From the NCBI GenBank assembly GCA_946800325.1, contig OX326961.1:50494293-50558292 (forward strand): a DNA stretch of 64,000 nt, written 5' to 3'. The stretch's first letter is position 1. The number at the start of each line of letters is the position of its first letter. Positions 37,072 to 49,824 of this stretch are shown in pieces. Made by a program: the position numbers and the translations under genes. The stretch is from Luzula sylvatica (taxonomy: Eukaryota; Streptophyta; Magnoliopsida; Poales; Juncaceae). The notes below the pieces were generated by a model. That model did no database searches and was not told the origin of the DNA. It was given only the letters and a program-made list of their open reading frames with translations.

Positions 37072-39822
37072 TGATTGCTTCTTTTGGCATTGCCGTCTTG
37101 GCCATATAAACGAGATTCGCGTATCTAGATTCCATGTGATGGATTGCTAGAATCATTCGAATTAGATTCGATTGATTAATGCGATACTTATTTATTAGGC
37201 AAGACAACAAAGGGCATCATTCTCCAAAGGTTGGAGAAAGATCCAACGAATTATGGGAACTTACATTCACATGTAGATGATCCGATAAGTTCCGAGGCAA
37301 GAGGAGGCTATCGGTATTTTGTTACGTTTATGGACGGTTAAAGTAGTCTATTTAATGCGTGCTGAAATGGAGACTTTTGAAAGGTTCAAAGAGTTTCAAA
37401 AACGAAATACGAAATCAACTAAGCAAGAAAATCAAAGCTTTTCGATAGGATCGAGAAGGCGAGTATTTGAGCTAAACCTTTCGATAGGATCGAAGAGGCG
37501 ATATTTGAGTTATGAATATTGATGATCATTTATGATTGTGGAATCGTTTCACGATTGCCTTTATTCGGAACATTGAGATGTGTCCGAAAAGAGGAAATGA
37601 ACGCATGTTGGACATGGTTCGATAAATGATGAGTCAATAGGATCTCCCAAAAATATTTTGGGGATACGCCCTTGAGACAGCGGCACTAATGAATGGTTGC
37701 ATATAAGATATGGACCATAAACCTTCTAATCGGTACAAAAGACGCCATATGAGATATGGATCGGAATGGTTCTGAAGTTGTCACTTGTACAGATTTGAGG
37801 ATGTGAGTGTATTTCGAAATTTGTTTCGGTTAAACTCAATCCCAAATCTGGAAATTGTTCGTGTATCTTTAAGGTAACTAAAGGGTATTAGTTCTAACGT
37901 CCCGACGAAAAATTAGATTTTCGTGGCTCGAAGAGATGCCTTCTTGGAGGAGGACTAGATGCGCACAAGTTTGGAACTTTGTGTCATTTATCTCTATGCG
38001 GGCTAGTGGGAGTAGAATAAATCTCGAAAGAGTTCGTGATTTGAAAATGAACATTGTACCGATGAAAGTTGACATGGCTTCATCAAGAGTTGATGAACGC
38101 AAGTCGAACACACAAAGGAATTTTTCGTAGATCAAGTAGGCTATATCATAAGCCGGTAAATACGGATTTATCGAGGCTAATGATGATAGATCGAAATCAT
38201 ATGATGATTCGATATCCTACAAGGATGCTATGAAAAGTTGATTCCACATGACATGGTGTCATGAAATCTGAGATTCGATCCATGTAAATTATCAAGTTCA
38301 GAACTTGATTTCATTACTTTCTGGGTTAGACCCGTGAAATGTGAGTGGGTTTTTCAAGATGAAGAACCGACATGGATAGGAATACGCATATATGTAAAGC
38401 GAGGCTTTTTGCGAAAAGTTTCATGCAATTCATAGTCGGACTATGAAGAAACGTTTTCGCTTGTTGCCATGCTTTCCCATTCTCGAAATTCTGCTTGCCA
38501 TGGTCGCGTATTATGATTATGTGATGTGGCCAAATGGATGTCAAAACCGAATTTCTTGACAGAAATTTTATGAAAGGATGTGTACTTGACACAACCTTAC
38601 GGTTTTGTCGATTCATAAGAATCGGGGATAAGATATGCACGCTTTAACGATCCATATGATGGATTAGAGAAAGCTTCTCGGAATTGGAATATTCGTTTTG
38701 ACAAAATTATAAACTGTTATAAAATTGTCGAAACGAATGGAAACTTTGTGTACACATGAAGGTTAGTGTGAGCTGCGTTATATTTCTTGTAACGACAAAG
38801 GATTTAGACGAGACCGCTTATGAATTAAGCGTGAAGATCTATAGGATAGATCTAAAAAGTTCCTCGTTCTATGTTATAGCACATATATCGACATATTGTT
38901 GAAAATGGTTTTCAACATGTATACTCCTTGGAGGAGATAAATCGAAATGTCGAATGGCAGAAATTTTCAACGGCTCGATGTGAGACATCAAGCATCGCGA
39001 AAAGTAATAATATGATGCCTTACATTTGATGTTAGGATCTATTATATCTGTCATGATATGTATGTGGCTATCTGTCATACAAATAAAGCGTCTAGTTCAC
39101 CGTCAATAAAATTCATGGGAATCACATGAGTTTGAATGTAATTCGATTACATGAGACTAACTCTTGTGATTGTATAATGGTTATACAAATATATACATAA
39201 TGGTTATGTATATTTAAAACCCATCGGGATTTGTATTGATAGAGGTGAAGTTTATCCTTGAATACTTTGCGAAAGAATTCAGGATTTATTATCTATAATG
39301 GTGTGGAGGACGTGTTGGTTATAAAGAGTTATAACAAACAACAGTTTCCAAAGATGAAGCACGTCCAAATATGTAGCACGACTTTCGATCACAAAGTGTG
39401 TACATGTTTTGCTTAAATGAAAACACGGTTATGTGGAAAGGTTCCACAAGACCAATAGTTTATGATTCTATTTACGGTGGCGAGTATATTGCGGTTATTA
39501 ATCGCAAAAGGAAGTGGTATGGATCAAGGATACATGACCAAACTCTAGTAGTCACGAGTTATCGGATTTATGGTTGTTTATTGCGTGAGACGCATTAGTA
39601 CAAGCCAAAAATGCCGAGGTCACAACCACTTCTAGCCAATACTCAGAAAATTTCATTTGATCCATGAAATTTTGTGAAAAGATGTGATCGTAGGTATTGG
39701 AAATGTTCCAATCCTGATGATGATTAACACTAGCGGGAACGTGCGGACCCGTTTACAAAACCGCTCTCTCTAGTCGCGCGTGACTGTCATGCGATGACTA
39801 TGGGTATGGAGATACCTAGAGG
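37072..39822 (+). pseudogene. Ruined Copia gag-pol, internal copy 2
   Basis: Counterpart of 29920-32670 with the same stops, frameshifts and missing YVDD stretch. The damage therefore predates the event that produced two copies. Single-base differences from copy 1 include 30827 to 37979 (G to T) and 31366 to 38518 (C to T). Confidence 0.8.
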
Positions 39823-41017
39823 AGGAAGAAGAGAGTAGAGTGTAGTTATCTAATACGATAGTCCTCGCAGGTTATGGGTATGGAGATACCCATAGGTAAA
39901 CGTTGTATCACCCAAATACTTAGTCCATATGAATGCATCCCTTTTAAAATTTTGTTTACTTAAATTAATATGCATTCACCTTATATGAAAACTGTGTGCT
40001 GGGTTGTGTAATATGATTGTTACATGAACCTTGATTTGAACTTGTGTGGACGTCGACATGGTTGAGGACCATGTGCAGCGAAACCATCACACTTAAAGTG
40101 TCATTTCTAAACATCCCTAGTCGCGGGTCAGTTTGCTTAAGAGAGAAGCATTACTATTACAAGGGAATAGACTGAACGCGTACACTAGTACGTTTGCCGA
40201 GGAGATGATTATGTTTTGCTAATCATGGGACAAAGGAGTTTGTCGAATCGGGAACGTAGATATATGTTAGGTTACATGTATTGGATATGACCGAAGCCGC
40301 GAGACCATGACATGGTTTAGTCATTATAGATGGACTTGCGACGGATGGGGTTTTAGATTCTTCAAACTTGAGGGGATCATTGATTGCGTTTCGTGCGTAA
40401 CACAATGCTTTGATATGATCTTACGCTCACCGTAACAGGGAGTTAAAAGGGTCATCATTGGGTATTGTCCGAAACACGGAATTCAATGTGAGTCTCCAAG
40501 ATAGGAATTGTTTATTCCGAAAGGAAGAGATATCTCTTAGGCGCCGCTCGATGAGTCGATTAACGAAACCTGCGGCCGCAGTCAATGATATTAATGGTTA
40601 ATATCGATTGAAATTTGTTAACTCAACTCGGAATCGGGGAATAAGTGTAGTTAATCAAATTATAAGGATGACTATTACCATGCCTTTTGATTAACGGATA
40701 TCGCAAACAAGAGAACTAGTAACCGCTATTCGAGATAGGCACAATGATCACAATCATTATTCGTTTAACATGGGTAGCTATGATGGAGTGACTAGATCCC
40801 GCTCATGAGCTTGTAGGTATTGGAAACAACCTACTGCCATCGTTAAGTCGAACCTACATGGTCACACAACGAGTCGTACTAAGTCGGGCTTGATCATAAA
40901 ATTGGCACATAGGATGTGCATAGCTTGGTATTTGATACGCGAGCTATATTCTCTAAAATCGTGCGTATTGGATATGCATGAGTACCTTTTAGGTAGATCT
41001 GAAATTGAGTGGGAGAC

Positions 41018-42017
41018 TGAAGGAAATACAGTTTCAGGATCAACCGTAAAAGTGTACACAAGGATAAACGAATGTAGTCGTACATTCGTAGCCATATCTT
41101 TCAGTAGGAAAATCCGATTTGAATGGTTCAAATTGGGTAAGATAGATAATTAGATTATCTATAACCTTCATGTAGAAATATATTTCATATGAACGAAGTA
41201 TAAGTGTCGTTTCTGTGAAATACCGAAAGGGTGCAACAGTATGACATACAGTTAGTACAACAGTCATAACTTTTGCATAAGAACTCCAATTGGGCTGGGC
41301 CAAATTGGGTCGAGTTGATAATGAGATTATCTACAACTTTCGTGTTGGTTGATTTTCTGTCAGAGAAATTTATCAATTTCGTCTGGACAGAATACTGACC
41401 AGGTTCATGCAGTTTTCTGTGTGAGAGGGTGTATATTGGATATACATGCCTTTTGGCTAATCCTGATCCTATTGTATATAAATAGGATTTTCTCTCTCAT
41501 CTTAACCAAGCAATTCATTCAGAATTATCCAGAAAATTGTGAGACAAATTTTCTAGAGAGTGAAAAGGTGTAAAAGAGAGAAACCGTGAAAAGGTGTTTT
41601 ACGGTTTAGAGAATCAATTCGATTAAGCAAGTTCACCGGTGCATCGTCTAGGCAGGTGCATCCGTGACCGACGTCTTGCGATTCAAGGTGGATACACGTA
41701 GCGGAGCAACAACTGAGGCTCTCACGATTGTGATCGATTCGGACGAGTAGATTGAGTCGGAGACGAAATCAAGCGAATCGGCGAAGTCAACGAGCGGTGA
41801 AAGACGCGTGGTGTGGGACGCGCGTATTGTCACCAACGTGACAGGAGAAAGAAGGCAGCGATCAACCCTTCGTGTGCAATCAATTTTGCACCGGTAAAGA
41901 TCTAACCTTCTATTTGCATCGTACCCTCGAAGTCGTGGCGTGATCTCGGGAATCGGGGAACCGGACCGGGCCTACATATCCGCTGCGCGGGCCCGGGGCC
42001 GGGGATATTCCCCTTCA
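41018..42017 (+). repeat. Copia LTR 3 (right end)
   Basis: A 1,000-bp LTR ending in CCTTCA, followed at once by TTATA, the right target-site duplication, with no primer-binding site. One difference from LTR1/2 was seen: GTAGCGGAG against GTAGAGGAG near 41702. Confidence 0.95.
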
Positions 42018-43179
42018 TTATATCCATATAATTAATAGAATACTATATATGATTATAATAATGTATCCGAATTATATTATAATGATAACAAATATTATAT
42101 TATAATAATTATATCAATATTATTAATATAAAATTATAAATATTATTATAATAATGTATAATAATTATATAATAATGATTGAAATAATTATATTATACCA
42201 TATAATTAATATAATAATTATGTAACGGTAAAATAATTATATTGTAATAACCATATATGTATTATTATTATTATAATATAATATATTGTTGTAATAATAC
42301 ATATTAATTATATTATAATAAAAAATATTTATATTATAATAATTATATCCATATTATTAATATAAAATTATAAATAATACAATAATAATATGAATTATTA
42401 TATTATAATAATTATATCCATATTATAAATATATTATTGTATACATTATTGTAGTAATATATAATAATTATATAATAATGATAGAAATAATTATATTATA
42501 ATAATTTTATCCATATAATTAATATAAAATTATTTTTATTATTATTATTAATATATAATAATTATGTAACTGTAAAATAATTATATTGTAATAACTATAT
42601 GTATTATTATAATAATATTATATATTATTGTAATAATATATATTAATTATATTATAATAAAAAATATTTATATTATAATAATTATATCCATATTATTAAT
42701 ATAAATATTATAGTAATAATATGAATTATTATATTATAATAATTATATCCATATTATAAATATAATATTGTATACATTATTGTAGTAATATATAATAATT
42801 ATATTATATTATTGTATCCACACAATTAATAATATTTGATTGTAATAATATAAAATATAAATTATTATATTATTATATTATATCTATAATTTTTTTTTTT
42901 TTACTAATATTAATTACATATTATATCTACATTTTCAATAACAAAATTCCAAAAAGATTCTACTCAACCAAACAAAGAATTAGATTTTCCAGCATCTTAT
43001 AATTCAGACATCCAAACAAACTGTGAAATTACTAATTCCAGAACTTTTTTCTCCTCCACCTTATAATCCGATTCCACTCTACTAATTCCACTTGCCAAAC
43101 GGTCCCTTAAAGTATGTACTTTTAAACTAAAAATACTCGATGCTTTTCTACCTCTTTTATATTTGGTTATTTATTTTTC

Positions 43180-43329
43180 GTAATGACAGAGTCACAAATA
43201 CCAACCACAAATGTGTCACAAATAATTAAGTTTGTAATGTTAATTATGTATATATGAATCATAAATCAAACACAAACTTAGATATTTGTGTCATATTTGT
43301 GGTTGGTATTTGTGTCCCTATCGTTACTC
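43180..43329. mobile_element. Foldback MITE, GAGTAATGATAGG family, copy 3
   Basis: Begins GTAATGACAGAGTCACAAAT and ends CCCTATCGTTACTC, with near-complete self-complementarity. TATTTTTC and TATTTTTTC flank it as a probable target-site duplication. It lies 75 bp right of the Harbinger-like element. Confidence 0.7.
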
Positions 43330-43339
43330 TATTTTTTCT

Positions 43340-44350
43340 CCTGTACATTAGTATTTTTTTTTCTGAAAAATAATATTTTTTTAGCTGGTCATTGGTTCGG
43401 CATGTGTCTTTTTGAATGAGCTAGGCTGATTTGCATAAAACTATGCAAGAGCAAGATGGGGATGATTTAAGTTTAGTTGGCACGTTGGTTTTTGCATGTT
43501 GATTTACTTTTTATATTGTGTAATATGTTAATAATATTCATGATGTGATAGATATTTTGGTTAATATTGTATTTATTAAAGGAAGAAGTAATAAACAGAA
43601 TTCGTTTTGTTACACTAAATTTCTTTGTTACAATAAACTACGGTCGATCTAAATATTCTAACTTTTTAATTGAGAAGTTAAATATCTATGTTTTATTTTG
43701 ATTCTCAAGAAAGAAAATAACAGTTCACAAAGAAGATGTTCAGTGAATAATGAAAGAAGAAAAAAAAAACAATGAAAAAAGAAACACTTCGACTGATCAT
43801 TGAGTTGGAAAAAAAAATTAAACAGATGGAATGAACAAAAAGAAAAAAGAATTCATGAAATCAGTAGTGAATAATAGAAATATAAATCGAAAGTACCATC
43901 TTGTTTAAATATAAGTTTAGTTTATGTACTCTTTAGCTGGCCATGATATTTCTTTTGTCGGACCATACTTATTTATTATTTAAAAGAATTTCATACAAGT
44001 TTTGTCTATTCCTGAAAGATCTAAATTTAGTAATTTGAGAAAATTACTCAGGAAGTCTTTGCTTGCGATAAAGGTTAAAGAAATAAAAAAAACACTAGGG
44101 AAAAAGATGTTCATGTAATCTTAAATATAATTTCTACCAATCATATACCATATTATCTTGGACAAAAATGATTTTATGAGTTGATGATACATTATAATTA
44201 GTTTCTAAACAAAGGAAAGCATTACGGTTTAAGGTCAATACTGGTTAATCTTACAAAACACTCTGTGAAGTACTGCCAAATAATTCATTATTAGTCTATT
44301 TTTCTTAAAATTAACTAATCTTGTATTGAAACAAATAGAGCAATTAATAA
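43340..44350. other. Intergenic, no gene recognised
   Basis: AT-rich with A-tracts. It may be the body of the Helitron whose 3' end is suggested at 44350-44385, but no 5' end was found. Confidence 0.4.
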
Positions 44351-44385
44351 ATCCGCAACGAAGCGCAGTAATTTCTCTCGTCTTT
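44350..44385 (+). mobile_element. Possible decayed Helitron 3' end
   Basis: AAATCCGCAACGAAGCGCAG followed by TAATTTCTCTCGT resembles the hairpin-plus-AT-tail 3' terminus of plant Helitrons, with CTCG where CTAG would be expected. Confidence 0.4.
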
Positions 44386-44564
44386 TTAAAAATAATTGCT
44401 CAAATAGATATGGGCCTATGGCAACTCGGTGCAAACCCAAACGAACTTTGAAGCTCAACAAAATTTGTATGGAATAAATGGCTCAAACATTCTAACGAAA
44501 CAATTTCTAGTAACTCCTCATTTCTAAAATATCTCCTCTCCTCGAAGAATCATTATAACGTGCC

Positions 44565-45252
44565 AGTTACGGACAGTGACAGTTACAGACAGTGCGTTTT
44601 TGCGAGATTTGTCTCCCTTTCGTTTTGTTCTCCCATCGCTTCTCATACCCATCGACCTAATCCCAAAATTTAAAACCCGGCTCCAATTGATTGATTATAC
44701 CGACGATTACTAATCTCGTTTTTCAATTTGGCCCGTATTTGGTTCGGAAAATGGCAGATTTCGCCCCAATCATAGCATCGCCTCCGGCCTCACACATGCT
44801 TCTTTTCAGAAGAGGGTAGCACACAATCGTTGAGGAATGATCTTGATGCATCGGTATTTCTAATCGCCATTGACGATGATCAAGTTCCACCACTTCGATT
44901 CATCTGCGAAGCCATCAACGAATGTTTAACCCGGAGAATCAAGAAGATTGCGAGCGCTTCCTACACAAAACTTGATCACCAAATTTTTTCTCGATTCACA
45001 ATTATAAACCCGTTGAAGTCTTCAAGAAACCGAAATTTAAGCATTGTCTATCGATGCCATATTTACGACGACAATTGTGAAAAAAAATATTTCGAGAAAT
45101 TTTTGTAATCGAGTTTTTGTAATAGGTTATAGAGTATTATAGGCTTAAAAGATTTAAGGCCGTCTATTTTCTTGACATGTGGTTTTGTACGAAATCTCTA
45201 TGTAATGTGTCAATGTATATATGCCTAAGGGTTTTTTTGCAAAAAAAAAAAA
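44565..45252 (+). pseudogene. Retrocopy with poly(A) and 13-bp target-site duplication
   Basis: ATTATAACGTGCC occurs at 44552-44564 and again at 45253-45265, directly after A12. The 688 bp between have the form of a reverse-transcribed, polyadenylated RNA: a 5' leader with TCTCCC tracts, an ATG near 44751 with a good frame that breaks after 23 codons, then a 92-codon open frame at 44830-45108 and a 3' untranslated part. I do not recognise the parent gene. The target-site length and A-tail fit LINE-driven retroposition. Confidence 0.65.
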
Positions 45253-45879
45253 ATTATAACGTGCCGACCTCCAAAGACTCGGCCACGAGTCAAAGTCACA
45301 AGCACGGCCGCCTATTCAGTCTTACCGGCGTACATATTCTTTGTTAATCCGGGTATACGATGTGAATGGAACAAAATCCTGTCAACTTGGTCGAGTATTT
45401 GACACAAAAATGATATTGTTGTAACTTGTAATAGATTGTGAGTTCAATTCTCATTGATATCAATGAATGAAAAAAATATAAGATCTCTCCAATTATTCTC
45501 AAAAAAAAAAAAAAATCCTATGAAAATTAAATTATTTTATTGGATGGCCTTCCAAAACAAACACCGAACTCTAACGGACGAGATTTTAACAAAAAGGAAT
45601 GGCCATCAAAACTTTTTTCACCAACATGCCCACTATGCTCAAGAGAACCCAAGACTATTTCACATGGATAAATATATGATGCCCCCACAAACGCTTATAA
45701 AATTTCTTGCTGTGTCAATCAAGAGGATTTCATAGGATTATTACTCTTTAATAGAATCAATCCAACTAATTTTGATTTAATTGCTAATCAATCTAATAAA
45801 TCTCTACTAATCTTCCTCAATCGACGCAGCAACACACATTTAGAGGTGTTGGTGGGATGTCATATATAACCCCATTTCA

Positions 45880-46140
45880 CACCTACTCACCCCTTGCAAT
45901 TTCTCGCAACAAATATGAGTTGGTATATCTCATATTCCGCATGGCCAAAATGCGACCCCAGACGGTGGTGCAATTGCCGCTCGATGGATGGACGAGCGAA
46001 AGTGGATAAAGAGGAACGACGCAAATGAGACTTCACTTTTATGGCGATCATCTGGAATATTTGGAATGAGAGAACCATCAAATTTTCTCCAACAAATCAG
46101 CAAGCAATCGTCAGATGAAACACATATCTGGCTCCAAACT
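45880..46140 (+). pseudogene. Probable LINE 3' ORF fragment
   Basis: One frame near 46038-46110 reads MAIIWNIWNERTIKFSPTNQ. This is close to the IWxIWxERN block found near the C-terminus of plant non-LTR retrotransposon ORF2 (RNase H/zf-RVT region). The preceding codons are in a consistent style but broken. No poly(A) tail or TSD was located. Assignment rests on a short motif. Confidence 0.4.
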
Positions 46141-46520
46141 TGTCATTGAGATAAAGAGAAACAAAGAATGGCACGGGAAACTACATTCTTTATTTTCACT
46201 TGTAATTAGGAGAATATTGTAATTATATTTTTTATTTTTTTACGAAAGATAAATTTTATGATGACAATAAAAATATCATAATAAATTAAAATTAGTTCAT
46301 GTTATATTAATTTCATCTTGAAATATTATTTTAATTTTACACGGCGACCAATATAATTTTATTTTTTATTTTAATAAAAAATAATACCTTTTATGACAAT
46401 TAAAAGGTCATTTTAAAATAAAATTGTATCGGAATATATTTTTAATGAGTTTCGTAAAAGTTGGTTAAGAATAAGCATATATTTTCCTAATAATTTTTAG
46501 GTAAAATTATCCGATAATAA

Positions 46521-47071
<551 letters not shown>

Positions 47072-47327
47072 GGGGAGTTCTATCATACACCCTTTTACAA
47101 GGGTATTTTGGGTATTTTAGCAATTAATTATATTTGTAAAAGGGTGTATCATAAAATTTATTTTTTATGGAAATTTTGATTTAAATGAACAACAAAAAAT
47201 TCCAATTTAGTTAAACATTAATTGATAAATATATTTGATATCTTACCTTAAATATTCATAAATGGATAATTACTCCAAATACCCTTGAAAATGGGTGTAT
47301 GATAAGAAAAGGAGTGTATGATAGAAG

Positions 47328-47330
<3 letters not shown>
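47072..47330. mobile_element. MITE inserted in a (TA)n run
   Basis: A 259-bp element with inverted ends GGGAGTTCTATCATACACCC and the reverse complement of GGGCTTCTATCATACACTCC. TA repeats lie on both sides, so a TA target duplication is possible but cannot be proved. Confidence 0.65.

Positions 47331-47388
<58 letters not shown>
47331..47388. repeat. (TA)n microsatellite
   Basis: About 28 TA units right of the preceding MITE. Confidence 0.9.
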
Positions 47389-47389
<1 letters not shown>

Positions 47390-47392
<3 letters not shown>

Positions 47393-48060
47393 TATCACTC
47401 TAAAATGATATATGAGACATAAAACATTTTTAAAAATATACAACAAAAGATATTATATTATTATTTTAAGTCATAACGTCGAGAAAACACCAAATGTAGA
47501 AATATTAAACAATACAAATTAATACAGGTTATGATGTACTAAACACTGTTGATTATATAATACTAATAACAAACTTATCAGATACATAAAAATTAAAAAT
47601 TTACACTATATTGCATTTAATAGAGAAAATTGAAAAGTAATATTAAAATTTAAACAAGAATGTAATTAGAAAAATTATTTTCATGATATTTTTGCACTTT
47701 TAAAAGTAACAATAATATATCATCTTCTATTATTATTATTATTTGAAAATTTGATTCCAAGTTTATTAATAGAAATGAAAAAATAATCAATTTAGTATTA
47801 TGTAATATTTTTAAAATTATAGTTGTAAAATAGTAATACTAATACTGAAATATGAAGTATTTTTAATGGTATTTTTTACATAAATACTTTCAAAAACAAA
47901 AGTTCTTTTATTTATATTGGAATTATGTTAATATGAATGTCAAATTAAAGAGACAATTTAAGTGAATTTATTTGATGAATTTTTAAAAAGATGCTTCTAA
48001 TGTACTAATAATATTTGTAGTATGTTTAATAAGATTATATATTATTTTATTGAGAATTTT
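47390..48060. other. AT-rich intergenic
   Basis: No gene or repeat recognised up to the left arm of the long inverted repeat. Confidence 0.5.
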
Positions 48061-48153
48061 TTTTAAAACCCTATCTTTTCTTAATATTTGAAAAAAAATT
48101 CAACTTCTTGGAAACTCCAAAAAAACTTATTTCAAACTTTTCTTTTTATTTAA

Positions 48154-48161
48154 CCCCCCCC

Positions 48162-48217
<56 letters not shown>
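48154..48217 (+). repeat. Poly(C) plus (AC)n microsatellite
   Basis: C25 followed by about 19 AC units, inside the left arm of the long inverted repeat. Confidence 0.93.
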
Positions 48218-48218
<1 letters not shown>

Positions 48219-48492
48219 CGTTAAGTTTGTCCATTATATATTAACATTGAAGTATTATTTTTTGTTAATAAACATTTTATCCTTGTGTACTCTATTCTTT
48301 AAACTAATTAAATTATGAATGTTATATCTTTTTAATTAAAAAATTAACATTCAAGCAATCTATCCTTAAAAAATAAACAAGCAAACCTAACTGTAAGAAT
48401 TTTCATAATTATATAACATCATTCATAATTCACATAATACATCAGATGCTAACTTGACTCATATCTCAAGTTTCATATAATATAATCATGTG

Positions 48493-48530
48493 CGAGATTA
48501 GTCTAATTGGCAAACTAGCGCAAAATTTTT
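48493..48530 (+). other. Weak tRNA-box-A-like sequence
   Basis: TTAGTCTAATTGGCAAACTAGCGC resembles the box-A half of tRNA-derived SINEs. No matching box B or tail was found, so this is only noted. A possible box-B-like GGGTTCAAATC occurs separately near 51023. Confidence 0.2.
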
Positions 48531-48919
48531 TTGAACCCTCCTCATGAAAAAAACGCTTGGTCGTCCATGTAAAAAACAAAATATAGGTCCCGATGAAGAT
48601 TGTACCGGTTTATATTTTTGAAAATTAGGTTTGTGTGGTTTATATTTTTGAAGGGTAAATTGCCTGAATGTTAATTTGGTAATTAAAAAAATATAACACT
48701 TAGAATTTAGTTTAGAATTTAATTAGTTTAAATAAGGGTGTATATGCAAGGGTAAAATGGTCATTAACAAAAAATATTACCAAAAGTTAACATATAATGG
48801 ACAAACTTAATGGTTGAGGGTTAAATAAAAAGAAGAGTTTGAGATAGGATTTTTTTGGAGTTTCCAAGAAGTTGGATTTTTTTTTTAAATATCAAGAAAA
48901 GATAAGAGTTTTTTTATTT

Positions 48920-49820
48920 TTTTATTTTATTTATGTTGAACATATATATTCACATTTGATCATGTAACTTAATATGTAATTATTAATAATTGAATAGAAT
49001 TTGTGCAACGTGAACCTAAAGAATGACAATATTCCACATTATTATTAAACGATGATGTGGCCTTCTAAAAATGTTCAAACTTAAAATAATGGACACATAA
49101 ATATCTAAAAAAATTATATTCATAAAAAATCAATGGTTGATAAATAACGCAAATTTGTCATATATCATAATTTAATTGTTGAAAAAATTACGATGAGGTC
49201 ACATAAAGAAATTGGTTAAATATAGATGTAAAATAATGACATGGATAAATTAGATGGTATGCGAATCTGGCCCAGCGGGCAGCGGGCCTCGTAAGTTGTA
49301 AGTCAAAATCTTTTAATTTAATGAAAATTGGGGAAAACTTCAAAACTCCCTTAAAAAGACACTTTTTCGAGAAATGCAAATGAATATAGTGTTTGAAAAA
49401 TAGTATAAGAAAATAAGATGTCAAGTATAGTATCAAATATAAATTTGATTTTGTTTGGTTTGAGGATAAAGGAGGAGGGGGTGAAAGGTAATATATTTTA
49501 TGTTTGGTTTGGGAACTTGGAAGAAAGAAAACTTAAAATGAAAATAGACATGTTAAGTATAATATTAAATAGAGATGTTGGAAAAATATATTTAAAAAAT
49601 AATTATTATTTTAAAATATCATATTTTGAAGAAAACATATGTTTCAAGATATATTATTTCTTGGAAGTTTATGTCATCATGCTTTTTAAAATTAATTTGA
49701 TATATTTATATAAATTATTGTAAAAATAAAATAAGAATATGTAACAAATATAGTTACTTTCTGTTTATCCTCCCTTCTCTTCCTTCCAAAACAAACATGA
49801 ATAATATAAAAAAAATTATC
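48920..49820. other. AT-rich intergenic
   Basis: No gene recognised. Words around 49440-49500 and 49757-49800 (TTGTTTGGTTTGAGGATAAAGGAGG; CCTCCCTTCTCTTCCTTCCAAAACAAAC) are roughly inverse and may mark a small worn element. Confidence 0.4.
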
Positions 49821-49824
49821 CTTG

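Larger units (their letters stand above)
26714..42017 (+). mobile_element. Copia-type LTR array: LTR-internal-LTR-internal-LTR
   Basis: Three 1,000-bp LTRs start at 26714, 33866 and 41018, an exact 7,152-bp period, and enclose two 6,152-bp internal regions. The whole 15,304 bp is flanked by a single 5-bp duplication TTATA (26709-26713 and 42018-42022). Each LTR runs from TGAAGG to CCTTCA. The primer-binding site TGGTATCAGAGC (initiator tRNA-Met) follows LTR1 and LTR2. A purine-rich tract GAGTGGGAGAC precedes LTR2 and LTR3. Integrase-like sequence precedes RT-like sequence, which is the Copia order. Neither internal region has an intact reading frame, so the element is non-autonomous. By eye the two internals differ at about ten positions; LTR1 and LTR2 look identical and LTR3 has one difference. 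Confidence 0.95.
26219..43106. mobile_element. AT-rich Harbinger-like element split by the Copia array
   Basis: Left end TTA|GGACTTGTTTGGAAGG; right end CTTGCCAAACGGTCCC|TTA. The ends are inverted relative to one another and TTA flanks both, as expected of PIF/Harbinger (3-bp TSD). Without the Copia insertion it is about 1.58 kb, nearly all TTATAATAAT-type sequence with several internal near-repeats at 42018-42880. The right 150 bp match the left end of 5751-7547 in reverse complement. Confidence 0.65.
48066..48912. repeat. Long inverted repeat with 270-300-bp arms
   Basis: The left arm (about 48066-48375) matches the reverse complement of the right arm (about 48646-48912). Paired words include CAACTTCTTGGAAACTCCAA / TTGGAGTTTCCAAGAAGTTG and AAGTTTGTCCATTATAT / ATATAATGGACAAACTT. 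The arms have diverged by substitutions. The left arm carries a C25 plus (AC)n expansion where the right arm reads only CCTCAACC in complement. A spacer of about 270 bp separates the arms. Confidence 0.8.

Noticed and set aside
44830..45108. 92-codon frame as an independent gene
   Set aside because: It lies in the retrocopy downstream of a broken start frame, and no domain is recognisable; kept only inside the pseudogene entry.
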